Shown here one piece after another: positions 7,852 to 18,070 of a stretch of 64,000 nt of DNA. This DNA is from Pseudoluteimonas sp047602125 (GTDB taxonomy: Bacteria; Pseudomonadota; Gammaproteobacteria; Xanthomonadales; Xanthomonadaceae), in contig JASGIB010000001.1 of NCBI GenBank assembly GCA_047602125.1, positions 930,001-994,000 of the forward strand. Direction: 5' to 3'. How positions within the stretch are numbered: the first letter of the stretch is position 1; every line of letters begins with the position of its first letter. The notes beneath the pieces are model-generated. The model worked only from the letters and a program-made list of their open reading frames with translations. It was not told where the DNA came from and searched no databases. Position numbers and translations under genes: made by a program.

Positions 7852-8948
7852 GCGGCCTCCTGCAACACGATGTCCGCGACGCGTTCCGCGGCGTCCGGCA
7901 AGGCGATGGCGCGCGCGGCTTCGGCCATGGCGAGCCGGCGGCGCGGGTCGGCGGCGAGTTCGCGCAAGGCCCGGGCGAGGTTCGAGGCGAGGCGTTCGTC
8001 CTGCGCGAACAGCAACGCGGCGCCGCGTTCGACCAGGTATTCGGCGTTGCGGGTCTGGTGGTCGTCCACCGCCTGCGGGAACGGCACCAGCACGCTGCCG
8101 ACGCCGGCGGCGCACAGCTCGGCCAGGGTCAGCGCACCGGCGCGGCAGACCACGAGGTCGGCCCATGCGTAGGCCGCGGCCATGTCCGCGATGAACGGTT
8201 CCACCGATGCGGCGACGTTCGCATCGGCGTAGGCGCGACGCGCATCGTCGAGCATCTTCTCGCCGCACTGGTGGCGGATGTCGAATGCGATGTCCGCGAG
8301 CGAAGCCGCTGCCTGCGGCAATGCGGCGTTCAAGGCGCGCGCGCCCTGGCTGCCGCCGAGCACGAGCAGGCGCAACGCGCCGGTGCGACCGGCGAAGCGT
8401 TCGGCCGGTGGTGCGATCGCGGCGATTTCGCTGCGCACCGGGTTTCCGACGACCTCCTCGCGGGCGAAAGTCTGCGGGAAACCGACCAGCACGCGGCGCG
8501 CGACCTTGGACAGCACGCGATTGGTCAGGCCGGGCGCGCGGTTCTGTTCGTGCACCAGCAGCGGCAGGCCCGCGAGGCGCGCGGCGATGCCGCCCGGCCC
8601 CGACGCGTAACCGCCGAAACTCAGCACCGCGCGCGGCTGCTTCGCGCGCAACACCCGCGCCGCGGCGCGTACCGCCGCGAGCACGCGCACCGGCGCGCCG
8701 AGCAGCGTGGCGAAGCCCTTTCCGCGCAGGCCCTTCACCGCGATGGTTTCGAGTTCGATGCCGTGCTGCGGCACGAGGCGGGTTTCCATCGCGCCGTTGG
8801 CGCCGAGCCAGGCGACCGGCACGCCGCGCGCGCGCAGCGCCGCGGCCACGGCGAGGCCGGGGAAAATGTGCCCGCCGGTGCCGCCGGCGAGGATGATGAC
8901 TGGAGCCGAATCGCCAAGTCGATTCGTCGCGGGCCCGTTTCCGCTCAC
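7848..8948 (-). CDS. murG: Lipid II synthase MurG (GlcNAc transferase)
   Basis: GT28 glycosyltransferase that adds GlcNAc from UDP-GlcNAc to lipid I at the inner membrane face. The 366-residue protein has the first G-loop ILAGGTGGHIFPGLAVA, a second glycine motif SFGGYASGPGGIAA, the lipid-side motif HEQNRAPGLTNRVL, and the nucleotide-sugar region CRAGALTLAELCAAGVGS followed by PFPQAVDDHQTRNAEYL. The GTG start at 8948 shares bases with the ftsW stop (GTGA). The first 14 residues before VIILAGG are poorly constrained. Confidence 0.96.
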   Translation of the reverse strand: MSGNGPATNRLGDSAPVIILAGGTGGHIFPGLAVAAALRARGVPVAWLGANGAMETRLVPQHGIELETIAVKGLRGKGFATLLGAPVRVLAAVRAAARVLRAKQPRAVLSFGGYASGPGGIAARLAGLPLLVHEQNRAPGLTNRVLSKVARRVLVGFPQTFAREEVVGNPVRSEIAAIAPPAERFAGRTGALRLLVLGGSQGARALNAALPQAAASLADIAFDIRHQCGEKMLDDARRAYADANVAASVEPFIADMAAAYAWADLVVCRAGALTLAELCAAGVGSVLVPFPQAVDDHQTRNAEYLVERGAALLFAQDERLASNLARALRELAADPRRRLAMAEAARAIALPDAAERVADIVLQEAA

Positions 8949-10240
8949 GTTCCCTTCCTCAGGCCGAGGGTGGGCTCGACGCGCTGGCGCAGGCGGCTGG
9001 TGCCGCGCACCGGCGCGACGTCCGCCGGCGCGGGTTGCGCGGTCGCGGGCGTGCCCGCGGACGTGCGCTGCGCTTCGCCACGCAGCAGCGCGACCTGGCG
9101 TTGCGCGCGCTCGTATTCGTAGGACACGCGCAGCAGCAGGCCAAGCGCGGCGCAGGTCATCAGCACGCTCGAACCGCCCGAGGAAATCAGCGGCAGGGTC
9201 AGGCCCTTGGTCGGCAGCAGGCCGAAGTTCACGCCGATCGACACGAAGCTCTGCAGGCTCATCCACAGCGCGATGCCGAAGGCGATGTATCCGGCGAAAT
9301 GCCGCCGCATCTCCACGCACTTGTAGCCGAGCCAGAACGCGCGGCCTGCGAGCAGCGCGTACATCGCCACGACCAGGCACACGCCGAAGAACCCGAGCTC
9401 CTCGGCGATCACCGCCATGATGAAGTCGGTGTGCGCCTCGGGCAGGTACGAGAGCTTCTGCACCGATCCGCCGAGGCCCACGCCCCAGAATTCGCCGCGG
9501 CCCACCGCCATCAGCGCATTAGTGAGCTGGTAGCCGCTGTCGAACGGATCCGACCACGGGTTCCAGAACGAGGTGAAGCGGCGGATGCGGTACGGCTCGG
9601 CGATCGCGATCGCGGCGAGCACCGGCAGACCGATCACCACCGGCGCCGCCATCTTCGGCAGGTGCACGCCGCCGAGGATCAGCATGCCCGCGGTGATGGC
9701 CAGGATCAGCGACAGCGAACCGAAGTCCGGTTGCAGGATCAGCAACGCGACCAGCGCGGTCGCGACGCCGAGCGGCTTGAGCATCGCGCCCCAGGTCGCG
9801 TTGACCTCGTCGCGGAAGCGCACCAGGTAGCTCGCCAGCCACACGATGTACATCACCTTCACCGCTTCCACCACCTGGAAGCGCAGCACTACCAGGTTGA
9901 TCCAGCGGCGCGCGCCGTTGACGCGCACGCCCAGGCCCGGCACGAACACCAGCAGCAGCAGCGCGAAGCAGGCCAGCAGCAGCAACTGGTTGTACTTCTC
10001 GACCAGCTTGAGCTCGGTGCGCATCGCCACCACCGCCAGCGCCACGCCGCCGGCGAGGAACATCAGGTGCTTCTCGAGGAAGTAGAACGGGCCGACGTGC
10101 AGGCCCTCGCCGATCGCGATGGAACTGGAGGCGACCATCACCACGCCGAAGCATGCCAGCGCGATCGACACGCCCAGCAGCCACGGGTCGAAGCGCCCTT
10201 CGATCGCGTCCAGCCTCGTCGCCTGGCGGATTTCTTCCAT
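8945..10240 (-). CDS. ftsW: Peptidoglycan glycosyltransferase FtsW (SEDS family)
   Basis: Divisome glycan polymerase acting with FtsI. The 431-residue protein has about ten membrane segments and the SEDS signatures VNGARRWI, LILQPDFGS, the FWNPWSDPFDSGYQ loop, AVGRGEFWGVGLGGSVQKLSYLP split across the large periplasmic loop, EAHTDFIMAVIAEELGF, and LPLISSGGSS. The C-terminal cytoplasmic tail is long and rich in Pro and Ala. It follows mraY directly by a 1-base TGATG overlap; murD, which lies between mraY and ftsW in most gammaproteobacteria, is absent. Confidence 0.97.
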   Translation of the reverse strand: MEEIRQATRLDAIEGRFDPWLLGVSIALACFGVVMVASSSIAIGEGLHVGPFYFLEKHLMFLAGGVALAVVAMRTELKLVEKYNQLLLLACFALLLLVFVPGLGVRVNGARRWINLVVLRFQVVEAVKVMYIVWLASYLVRFRDEVNATWGAMLKPLGVATALVALLILQPDFGSLSLILAITAGMLILGGVHLPKMAAPVVIGLPVLAAIAIAEPYRIRRFTSFWNPWSDPFDSGYQLTNALMAVGRGEFWGVGLGGSVQKLSYLPEAHTDFIMAVIAEELGFFGVCLVVAMYALLAGRAFWLGYKCVEMRRHFAGYIAFGIALWMSLQSFVSIGVNFGLLPTKGLTLPLISSGGSSVLMTCAALGLLLRVSYEYERAQRQVALLRGEAQRTSAGTPATAQPAPADVAPVRGTSRLRQRVEPTLGLRKGT

Positions 10241-11322
10241 CAGCGCACCTTCAGCGTGGCGAGGCCGACGAGGACGAGCACCACCGAGATGATCCAGAAG
10301 CGTACGATCACGCGCGGCTCGGGCCAGCCCTTGAGCTCGAAGTGGTGGTGGATCGGCGCCATCCGGAACACGCGCTTGCCGGTGAGCTTGAACGAGGCCA
10401 CCTGGATCATCACCGACAGCGTTTCGATGACGAAGATGCCGCCCATGATCACCAGCACCAGTTCCTGGCGCACGATCACCGCGACGGTTCCGAGCACCGC
10501 ACCCAGCGCGAGCGCGCCGATGTCGCCCATGAACACCATCGCCGGATAGGTGTTGAACCAGAGGAAGCCGAGGCCGGCGCCGGCGATCGCGGCGCAGATC
10601 ACCACCAGTTCGCCCGCGCCCGGCACCTGCGGGATTTGCAGGTACTTCGAGAACTCGGCGTGGCCCGAGGCGTAGGCGAAGATGCCGAGCGCGCAGGCGA
10701 CCAGCACCGCCGGCATGATCGCGAGGCCATCGAGGCCGTCGGTGAGGTTCACCGCGTTGGAGAAACCGACGATCCAGAAGTAGGCGATGGCGACGAAGCC
10801 GATGCCGGCCAGCGGCAGCGCGATCGACTTGAACAACGGCACGTAGAACGTGGTCGCGGCCGGCACGTCGGCGTAGGCGTAGAGGTAGATGCCGGCGGCG
10901 AGGCCGAGCAGCGACTGGCACAGGTACTTCCAGCGCGACTTCATCCCGTTCGGGTCGCGCCTGACGATCTTCACCCAGTCGTCGTACCACCCGATCGCGC
11001 CGAAGCCGATCATCACCGCGAGCACGACCCACACGTACTTGTTGCGCAGGTCGGCCCACAGCAGCACCGAGGCCAGCACCGTGAGCAGGATCAGCGCGCC
11101 GCCCATGGTCGGCGTGCCGGCCTTGGTGAAATGCGTCTGCGGGCCGTCGGTGCGGATCGGCTGGCCCTTGAATTCGGCCAGCTTGCGGATCATCGCCGGG
11201 CCCCACCACAACGACAGCGACAGCGCGGTGAGCGCGCTGAGGATGCCGCGGAAGGTGAGGTAGTTGAACAGCCCGAACAGGCGCTGCAACTGTTCCAGCC
11301 AACGGGTCAGTTCAAGCAGCAT
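10240..11322 (-). CDS. mraY: Phospho-N-acetylmuramoyl-pentapeptide transferase MraY
   Basis: Integral membrane enzyme that makes lipid I by moving phospho-MurNAc-pentapeptide onto undecaprenyl phosphate. It has 360 residues, the same length as the E. coli enzyme. Signatures are GPQTHFTKAGTPTMGGALIL, GWYDDWVKIV with the catalytic aspartates, NLTDGLDGLAIMP, FLWFNTYPAMVFMGDIGALALG, and APIHHHFELKGWPEPRVIVR near the C-terminus. It starts inside the last 11 bp of murF. Confidence 0.98.
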   Translation of the reverse strand: MLLELTRWLEQLQRLFGLFNYLTFRGILSALTALSLSLWWGPAMIRKLAEFKGQPIRTDGPQTHFTKAGTPTMGGALILLTVLASVLLWADLRNKYVWVVLAVMIGFGAIGWYDDWVKIVRRDPNGMKSRWKYLCQSLLGLAAGIYLYAYADVPAATTFYVPLFKSIALPLAGIGFVAIAYFWIVGFSNAVNLTDGLDGLAIMPAVLVACALGIFAYASGHAEFSKYLQIPQVPGAGELVVICAAIAGAGLGFLWFNTYPAMVFMGDIGALALGAVLGTVAVIVRQELVLVIMGGIFVIETLSVMIQVASFKLTGKRVFRMAPIHHHFELKGWPEPRVIVRFWIISVVLVLVGLATLKVR

Positions 11323-12738
11323 GCTGCGATTCCCCCTCGAGCAGGGCCGCGACCACGCGGTCCATCGCGCTGCCGCGCGAGCCCTTCACCAGGATGCGCA
11401 CGTCGCCGCGCATGTCGGCGTGCAGCGCATCGGCGAGCGCTTCGTGCGAATCGAAATGGCGCGCCCCCGCGCCGAAGCCTTCCACCGTCGCCGCGCTGAG
11501 TTCGCCGAGCGCGTACAACCGCGCGATGCCCGCGGCCTTCGCGCGCCGGCCGGCGGCCGCGTGCAGGGCGCGCGCGTCGTCGCCGAGTTCGCGCATGTCG
11601 CCGAGCACCAGCCACGCTTCCCCGCCCGACGACGCGAGCGTGTCGATGGCGGCATCGAGCGAACCGGGATTGGCGTTGTAGCTGTCGTCGATCAGCAGCG
11701 CGCCGTTGCCGAGGCGGTGGCGCACGAGGCGACCGGCGACCGCGCGCGCTTCGCCGAGGCCGGCGCGGATCGCGTCCAGCGATACGCCGGCGCCCAGCGA
11801 CATGGCCGCGGCGGCCAGCGCGTTGCGCATGTTGTGGCGTCCGGCGAGCGCGAGTTCGACCCGCACCTCGCCCTGCGGCGTGGCCAGGACGAAACGGGAT
11901 CCGTCCGCGTTCGCGGCGATGTCGCGCGCGGTGACGTTGGCGCTGGCGTCGAGGCCGAAGCACAGCACGCGGCGATCCTTCGCGCGTTCGATGAAATACG
12001 GGGAAAACGCATCGTCGGCGTTGACCACCGCGACGCCGTCCGCCGGCAATGCGTCGTAGATCGCGGCCTTGGTGTCGGCGACGCCGAGCAGGCTGCCCAT
12101 GCGCTCGAGGTGCGCGGGCGCGATGTTGTTGACCAGCGCGACGTTGGGTCGCGCGATGGCGGTGAGATAAGCGATGTCGCCGGGCTTGCCCGCGCCCATT
12201 TCGTACACTGCGAAATCGGCATCGTCCGGCGCGTCGATCACCGCCAGCGGCAGGCCGATCTCGTTGTTGCGGTTGCCGGGATTCGCGTAGGCCTTGCCTG
12301 CATGCGCGAGGATCGCCAGCAGCAGCGACTTCACGCTGGTCTTGCCGTTGCTGCCGGTGACCGCGAGCACCTTGCCGACGCGCCGTTCCTGCAAGGTGCG
12401 GGCGATATCGCCCAGCGCGCGTTCGGTGTCGGCGACGATGACCTGAGGAAGATCGATGTCGAGCGTGCGCGACACGAGGGCAGCGACCGGTGCCCTTGTG
12501 GGAGGGGCTTCAGTCCCGACACGTTTCTCCGCGGATTCCGTCGGGGCTGAAGCCCCTCCCACGAATGCCACAAGCGAATCGTGGCCGTCGAAGTTTTCGC
12601 CCTTCAGCGCGACGAACAGCACGCGGCGGCCGTCGGCGGCGAGCGTGCGGGTGTCGGTCGACACCGCGTCGACCTCGGCATCGTCGCCGTGGAGGCGACC
12701 GCCGCACCACTGCGCGATCCGTGCGAGCCGCAACGCCT

Positions 12739-12742
<4 letters not shown>
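11312..12742 (-). CDS. murF: UDP-MurNAc-tripeptide:D-Ala-D-Ala ligase MurF, with a REP-encoded insertion
   Basis: Last cytoplasmic Mur ligase, which attaches D-Ala-D-Ala to UDP-MurNAc-tripeptide. The 476-residue protein has the N-terminal domain (VSTDTRTLAADGRRVLFVAL), the P-loop VTGSNGKTSVKS, NNEIGLP, and the carbamylated-lysine/metal region, with IDDSYNANPGSLDAAI and VLGDMRELG in the C-terminal domain. Residues about 61-82 are encoded by a 65 bp REP palindrome at 12498-12562. Compared with E. coli MurF as I recall it, HD and LVSR are about 20 residues further apart, so this looks like an in-frame insertion in a surface part of the substrate-binding domain. The flanking motifs are intact, so the enzyme is likely functional. 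Overlaps: ATGA with murE, 11 bp with mraY. Confidence 0.95.
12498..12562. repeat. GTGG-type REP pair inside the murF coding sequence
   Basis: The left arm begins GTGGGAGGGGCTTCAG (12498-12520) and the right arm is its reverse complement (12540-12562). The arms are 23 bp each, differ at one position and are separated by 19 bp. GTGG or GTAG at the 5' end followed by a hairpin is the hallmark of REPs linked to REP-associated tyrosine transposases. Here the whole pair is read through in frame by murF; no stop codon is introduced. Related pairs lie at 28781-28849 and 56538-56593. Confidence 0.9.
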
Positions 12743-14219
<1,477 letters not shown>

Positions 14220-14223
<4 letters not shown>

Positions 14224-16091
14224 GGCGTCACCGCCTGCACGTCGTCGTTGCCCGGTTCGTCCGCGCCGTCGACGACGTTCGCGAACTTGGGCACGGGCTT
14301 GCCGCCACGTGCCTTCGCCTCGGCGGCGGCCTGCGCGGCGAGCCAGGCGTCGATGTCGTCCGGCGGAACGTCCATCAGTCGCAGCGCGCCTTCCATCACG
14401 TTGTGGAAGACCGGACCCGCGACCAGGCCGCCGTAATACGAACCGATGGTGGGATCGTAGATCACCACCGCCATCGCGAAGCGCGGCTTGTCGACCGGCA
14501 CCACGCCGGCGAAGAACGAGGTGTACTTGCGCGTATAGCCGCCGCGGCCGGAGATGCGCGACGTGCCGGTCTTGCCGGCGACGTGGTAGCCGAGGATCGC
14601 GGCCTGCGTGGCGGTGCCGCCCGGTTCGGTCACCGTCTGCATCATCTTCATCACCTCGTCCGCGATCTTCGGGTCGAGGACTTGCTGCGGCGGATTGCGT
14701 TCGCCCTTGACGAAGGTCGGCTGGATCGCGCGCCCGCCGTTGGCGATGGCCGCGTACGCGCGCGCGACCTGCAACGGCGTGGCCGAGAATCCGTAGCCGT
14801 AGGACATGGTCTGCTTGCTGGTTCCGCTCCAGCGCGCCGGCACCGGAAGCGAAGCGGGCGATTCGCCGGGGAACCCGCTATGCGTGCTCGTGCCGTAGCC
14901 CATCTTGTGGAAGAAATCGTAGAACTGCTGGTCGCTCAATCGCCGCGCGATCAGCGATGCGCCGACGTTCGAACTCTTGCGGATCACGCCGGTGGTATCG
15001 AGCGTGCCGTAGTTGTGCGTATCGGTGGTGCGGTACTTGCCGTTCGGAATCCAGCCCGGGCTGGTGTTGAACATCGTGCGCGGGGTAATCACGCCCGCTT
15101 CCAGCGCCGCCGCCACGGTCAGCGGCTTGGCGGTCGAACCCGGCTCGAACGTGTCGGTCACCGCGCGGTTGCGGTGCGCGTCGCGGTTGCCGGTTTCCAC
15201 GGCGTTCGGGTTGAACGAGGGCACGTTCGCCATCGCCAGCACTTCGCCGGTGGCGATGTCGAGCACCACCGCGGAACCGCTGCTCGCGCCGCTTTCCAGC
15301 AACTGCCGCTTGAGTTCGCGATAGGTCAGGTACTGGATGCGCCGGTCGATGCTCAGGGTCAGGTCGCGGCCGGGCGTCGCCGGTTGCACCAGGTCCACGT
15401 TTTCGACGATGCGCCCGCGGCGGTCGCGGATCACCTTCTCCAGGCCGGGCTTGCCGCGCAGCCAGTCGTCGAACGCGAGCTCGACGCCTTCCTGGCCTTC
15501 GTCGTCGATGTTGGTGAAGCCGAGCACGTGCGCCAGCGCATCGCCCTGCGGGTAGAAGCGGCGGAATTCCCGCTGCGAAAACACGCCGGGGATGTCGAGC
15601 GCCAGGATTTCCTTCGCCCGCGCGGGGTTCATGCGCCGCTGCAGCCACATGAATTCCTTGTCCGAGCGCTGCAGCACCTTGCGGGTGAGGTAGTCGGCAG
15701 GAACGCCGAGTGCGCGCGCCAGCTGCGGCAGGCGATCGGGGGTGCGCGAGAGTTCCTGCGGATTCGCCCAGATCGATTCGACCGGCGTCGACACCGCCAG
15801 GGGTTCGCCGTTGCGGTCGGTGATCATGCCGCGCGTGGTCGGGATCTCGAGTTCGCGCAGGAAGCGCTCGTCGCCCTGCTTGCGGTAGAACTCGTTGTCG
15901 ACCAGCTGCAGGTCGACCGCGCGCCCGATCAGCGCCAGCGAGCACAGGCCGAGGCCGCCGCAGACGATCGCCAGCCGGCCGCGCAGGTTGAAGCCGCCGC
16001 GTTGCGGGCGCGGGCGCACCGGCGCCGCGGTGCGCGCGGGGTTCTGCTTCTGGCGGCGCTTGCCGAACATGTCCTTGGGGAAGATGTTCAC
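14220..16091 (-). CDS. ftsI: Division-specific transpeptidase FtsI (PBP3)
   Basis: Class B penicillin-binding protein that crosslinks septal peptidoglycan. The 623-residue protein has a basic cytoplasmic tail, one membrane segment (LAIVCGGLGLCSLALIGRAV), the pedestal domain with TRGMITDRNGEPLAVSTP, and the transpeptidase motifs STAK (EPGSTAKPLTVA), SSN (RKSSNVGAS) and KTG (VAGKTGTSR). The GTG at 16091 is chosen because it overlaps the ftsL stop as GTGA, the rule in this cluster; an ATG seven codons later (MFGKRRQKQN) is the alternative and would give 616 residues. Four-base overlaps at both ends suggest translational coupling. Confidence 0.95.
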
Positions 16092-16357
16092 GGGCGTACC
16101 ACCTCGATCTCCGCGCCCTCGGGGAACTTCATCCCGAGCTTGGTGCGCGCGATCTGGTCGACGCGGTTGCTTTCCGCCCAGGTCGCCTGCTCCAGCTGCA
16201 GGCGGCCGAAATCGATGTTGAGCTCGTCGCGCGCCTTCTCCAGCCCGCTGAGCTGGACGAACAGCTGGCGGTGTTCGTGGCGGTCGTACACCACGCCGAT
16301 CGCGCTGGCGATGTTCACCAGCAGCAGCACCGCGAGCAGGAGGTAGGCCGGCTTCAT
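16088..16357 (-). CDS. ftsL: Cell division protein FtsL
   Basis: Small bitopic divisome protein that forms the FtsQLB complex and activates FtsWI. The 89-residue protein is a short N-terminus, one membrane helix (YLLLAVLLLVNIASAIGVVY), and a periplasmic leucine-zipper-like region (HEHRQLFVQLSGLEKARDEL through FGRLQLEQATWA). The ending RTKLGMKFPEGAEIEVVRP matches the conserved FtsL tail. Position between rsmH and ftsI and ATGA/GTGA overlaps on both sides support the call. Confidence 0.95.
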   Translation of the reverse strand: MKPAYLLLAVLLLVNIASAIGVVYDRHEHRQLFVQLSGLEKARDELNIDFGRLQLEQATWAESNRVDQIARTKLGMKFPEGAEIEVVRP

Positions 16358-17304
16358 GCGGCGCGCTCCGTCGGCAGGCGTTCGGCCACGCGCAGCACCG
16401 CGCTGCGAGCGCGCGGGTTCGCCGCGGTTTCCGCCTCGTCCGCGCGCTGCGCGCCATCGACCAGGCGCAGCGTCGGCGTGAACGCGATTTCCACCGGCAT
16501 GCGCCGGTTGGCCGGCGGCGCCTTCGCATGCTTCGCCATGAACTGCTTGACGATGCGGTCTTCCAGCGAATGGAAGCTGATCACCGCCAGCCGACCGCCG
16601 GCCTTGAGGCGCGCGTGCGCGGCTTCGAGCCCCGCCTCGAGGTCCGCCAGCTCGCGGTTGATGAAGATGCGGATCGCCTGGAACGAGCGCGTGGCGGGAT
16701 GGATCCTGGATTCGCCGCGCGGCATGACGGATGCGACCAGGTCGGCGAGCTGCGCGGTGCGCAGCAACGGCGTTTCGACGCGCCGGGCGACGATGGCCCG
16801 CGCGATCCGCCGCGACTGGCGTTCCTCGCCGTAGGTCCAGAGCACGTCCGCGATCTCGCGTTCGTCGGCGCGCGCCAGCCATTCGGCCGCGCTCTCGCCC
16901 GCATCCGGATCCATGCGCATGTCCAGCGGGCCGTCCTTGCCGAAGCTGAAGCCGCGTTCGGCGACATCGAGCTGCGGCGACGAAACGCCGAGGTCGAACA
17001 GCACGCCGTCGAGGCCCGCGTCGGTGGCGTTCCACTGCGCGAGTTCGGCGAAGCTGCCGCGACGGATCGCGACGCGCGCATCGCCGCCGAACTCGTGGCC
17101 GGCCACGGCGATCGCCTCGGGATCCTTGTCCATCAGCAGCAACCGGCCTCCAGGCCCCAAGCGTTGCAGCACGCCCCGGGCGTGTCCGCCGCGCCCGAAC
17201 GTGCCATCGAGGTAGGTTCCTTCCGTCTTCACCGCCAGGCCCTCCATGACCTGCGCGAACAACACCGGCACGTGCGCAGGCGCATTGCCCGCGTCGCTCG
17301 TCAC
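16354..17304 (-). CDS. rsmH: 16S rRNA m4C1402 methyltransferase RsmH (MraW)
   Basis: SAM-dependent enzyme that N4-methylates C1402 of 16S rRNA; its partner RsmI (2'-O-methylation of the same base) is encoded about 2 kb away in this window. The 316-residue protein has HVPVLFAQVMEGL, the SAM motif TYLDGTFGRGGHA, LLLMDKDPEAI, GVLFDLGVSSPQLD, GFSFGKDGPLDMRMDP, and the C-terminal FHSLEDRIVKQF. The GTG start at 17304 shares bases with the mraZ stop (GTGA). Confidence 0.97.
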   Translation of the reverse strand: MTSDAGNAPAHVPVLFAQVMEGLAVKTEGTYLDGTFGRGGHARGVLQRLGPGGRLLLMDKDPEAIAVAGHEFGGDARVAIRRGSFAELAQWNATDAGLDGVLFDLGVSSPQLDVAERGFSFGKDGPLDMRMDPDAGESAAEWLARADEREIADVLWTYGEERQSRRIARAIVARRVETPLLRTAQLADLVASVMPRGESRIHPATRSFQAIRIFINRELADLEAGLEAAHARLKAGGRLAVISFHSLEDRIVKQFMAKHAKAPPANRRMPVEIAFTPTLRLVDGAQRADEAETAANPRARSAVLRVAERLPTERAA

Positions 17305-17744
17305 AACTGCAAATCCAGCAATCCGTCGTCGAGGTCGTCGTCGCCGAGCGTTCTGCGGATCTGCTCGTGATGCGCCGCCTCGCCCCACAACTCGAACTTG
17401 TCGCCCATGCCGAGCAGCACCGCGCGCTTTTCCAGCCCGCAGGCGCTGCGCTGCGAAGCCGGGATCGAAATGCGCCCGCTGCCGTCGAGTTCGACGAAGC
17501 TCGCCGCACCGACCAGCTTCAATTGCAGGTTGCGATTCACGCTGCGCGTGCGCGGCAGCGCGTTGACCTGGTCGCGGACCTTTTCCCAGACCGGTTGCGG
17601 GTACAGGTACAGGCAGCCCGACTCGAACGGGTTGTAGGTCAGGACGAGCTGGTTCCCGGCCTTGGCCACGGCGTCGCGGAACGCGGTCGGGATCGCCAGC
17701 CGGCCCTTGTCGTCGATGGTGATGGCGGTTTCGCCCTGGAACAT
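17301..17744 (-). CDS. mraZ: Transcriptional regulator MraZ
   Basis: DNA-binding regulator of the dcw cluster; in E. coli MraZ represses its own promoter by binding tandem TGGGN repeats. The 147-residue protein has two SpoVT/AbrB-like halves, AITIDDKGRLAIPTAFRDAV and FVELDGSGRISIPASQRSA. The start is the ATG giving MFQGETAITIDDKGR, preceded by GGAGACGG; an upstream ATG would add 12 residues not seen in the family. A matching operator lies about 50-75 bp upstream, consistent with autoregulation. Confidence 0.96.
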   Translation of the reverse strand: MFQGETAITIDDKGRLAIPTAFRDAVAKAGNQLVLTYNPFESGCLYLYPQPVWEKVRDQVNALPRTRSVNRNLQLKLVGAASFVELDGSGRISIPASQRSACGLEKRAVLLGMGDKFELWGEAAHHEQIRRTLGDDDLDDGLLDLQL

Positions 17745-17794
17745 TGCCCGATCCGTCTCCGGCCGTCGTGAGACGGTCATTATTTGGCAACGGA

Positions 17795-17819
17795 AACCAC
17801 GGATTCCCCGGATTTCCCA
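17795..17819 (-). promoter_or_regulatory. Putative MraZ operator (three repeats, 10 bp period)
   Basis: On the minus strand the sequence reads TGGGA-aatcc-GGGGA-atccg-TGGTT: three TGGGN-like pentamers with 5 bp spacers. This is the spacing described for MraZ binding in E. coli; the first repeat is perfect and the other two are degenerate. It lies directly downstream of the promoter -10 box, where a bound repressor would block initiation. Confidence 0.7.
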
Positions 17820-17828
17820 CTAGTCGCC

Positions 17829-17857
17829 ACATTAGGCACGGTTCCGGGGCTTGTCAA
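17829..17857 (-). promoter_or_regulatory. Putative mraZ (dcw cluster) promoter
   Basis: Minus strand: a perfect TTGACA -35 box (17852-17857), a 17 bp spacer, and TAATGT (17829-17834) as a weak -10 box. It is about 85 bp upstream of the mraZ start and immediately upstream of the MraZ operator. No other strong promoter is seen before the overlapping gene chain that follows. Confidence 0.65.
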
Positions 17858-17927
17858 CAAAGGCTTTCGGGGAATTTCGCTTGGCCGGTCAAGGACTTGC
17901 GCAATACTTCAGAGACTTGTTCAAGCT

Positions 17928-17936
17928 TTATCCACA
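17928..17936 (+). promoter_or_regulatory. Perfect DnaA box TTATCCACA upstream of the mraZ promoter
   Basis: TTATCCACA is the consensus DnaA-binding nonamer. It lies about 70 bp upstream of the mraZ -35 box, in the AT-richer gap 17745-18070 that separates the dcw cluster from the divergent TANGO2-like gene. The rest of that 326 bp gap holds the mraZ promoter and operator; a TAAAAT at 18033-18038 could serve the plus-strand gene. A single box does not make an origin, and dnaA and dnaN are not nearby. Confidence 0.5.
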
Positions 17937-18070
17937 AGCTGCTGTTTCGTCTCATTTTTTGAGAATCGATGATTTTTGGCGGATCGCCTCCCCGGCCGAT
18001 CGGGACGGAAATCGAGACATGTTGCGGCGCAATAAAATGAATGCGTCGCTCGCGGGCGGCACAATGGGCC

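Noticed and set aside
17745..18070. Possible replication origin because of the DnaA box and AT-rich patch
   Set aside because: Only one perfect box is visible and dnaA, dnaN, gyrB or rpmH are not adjacent; regulatory use near mraZ is more likely.
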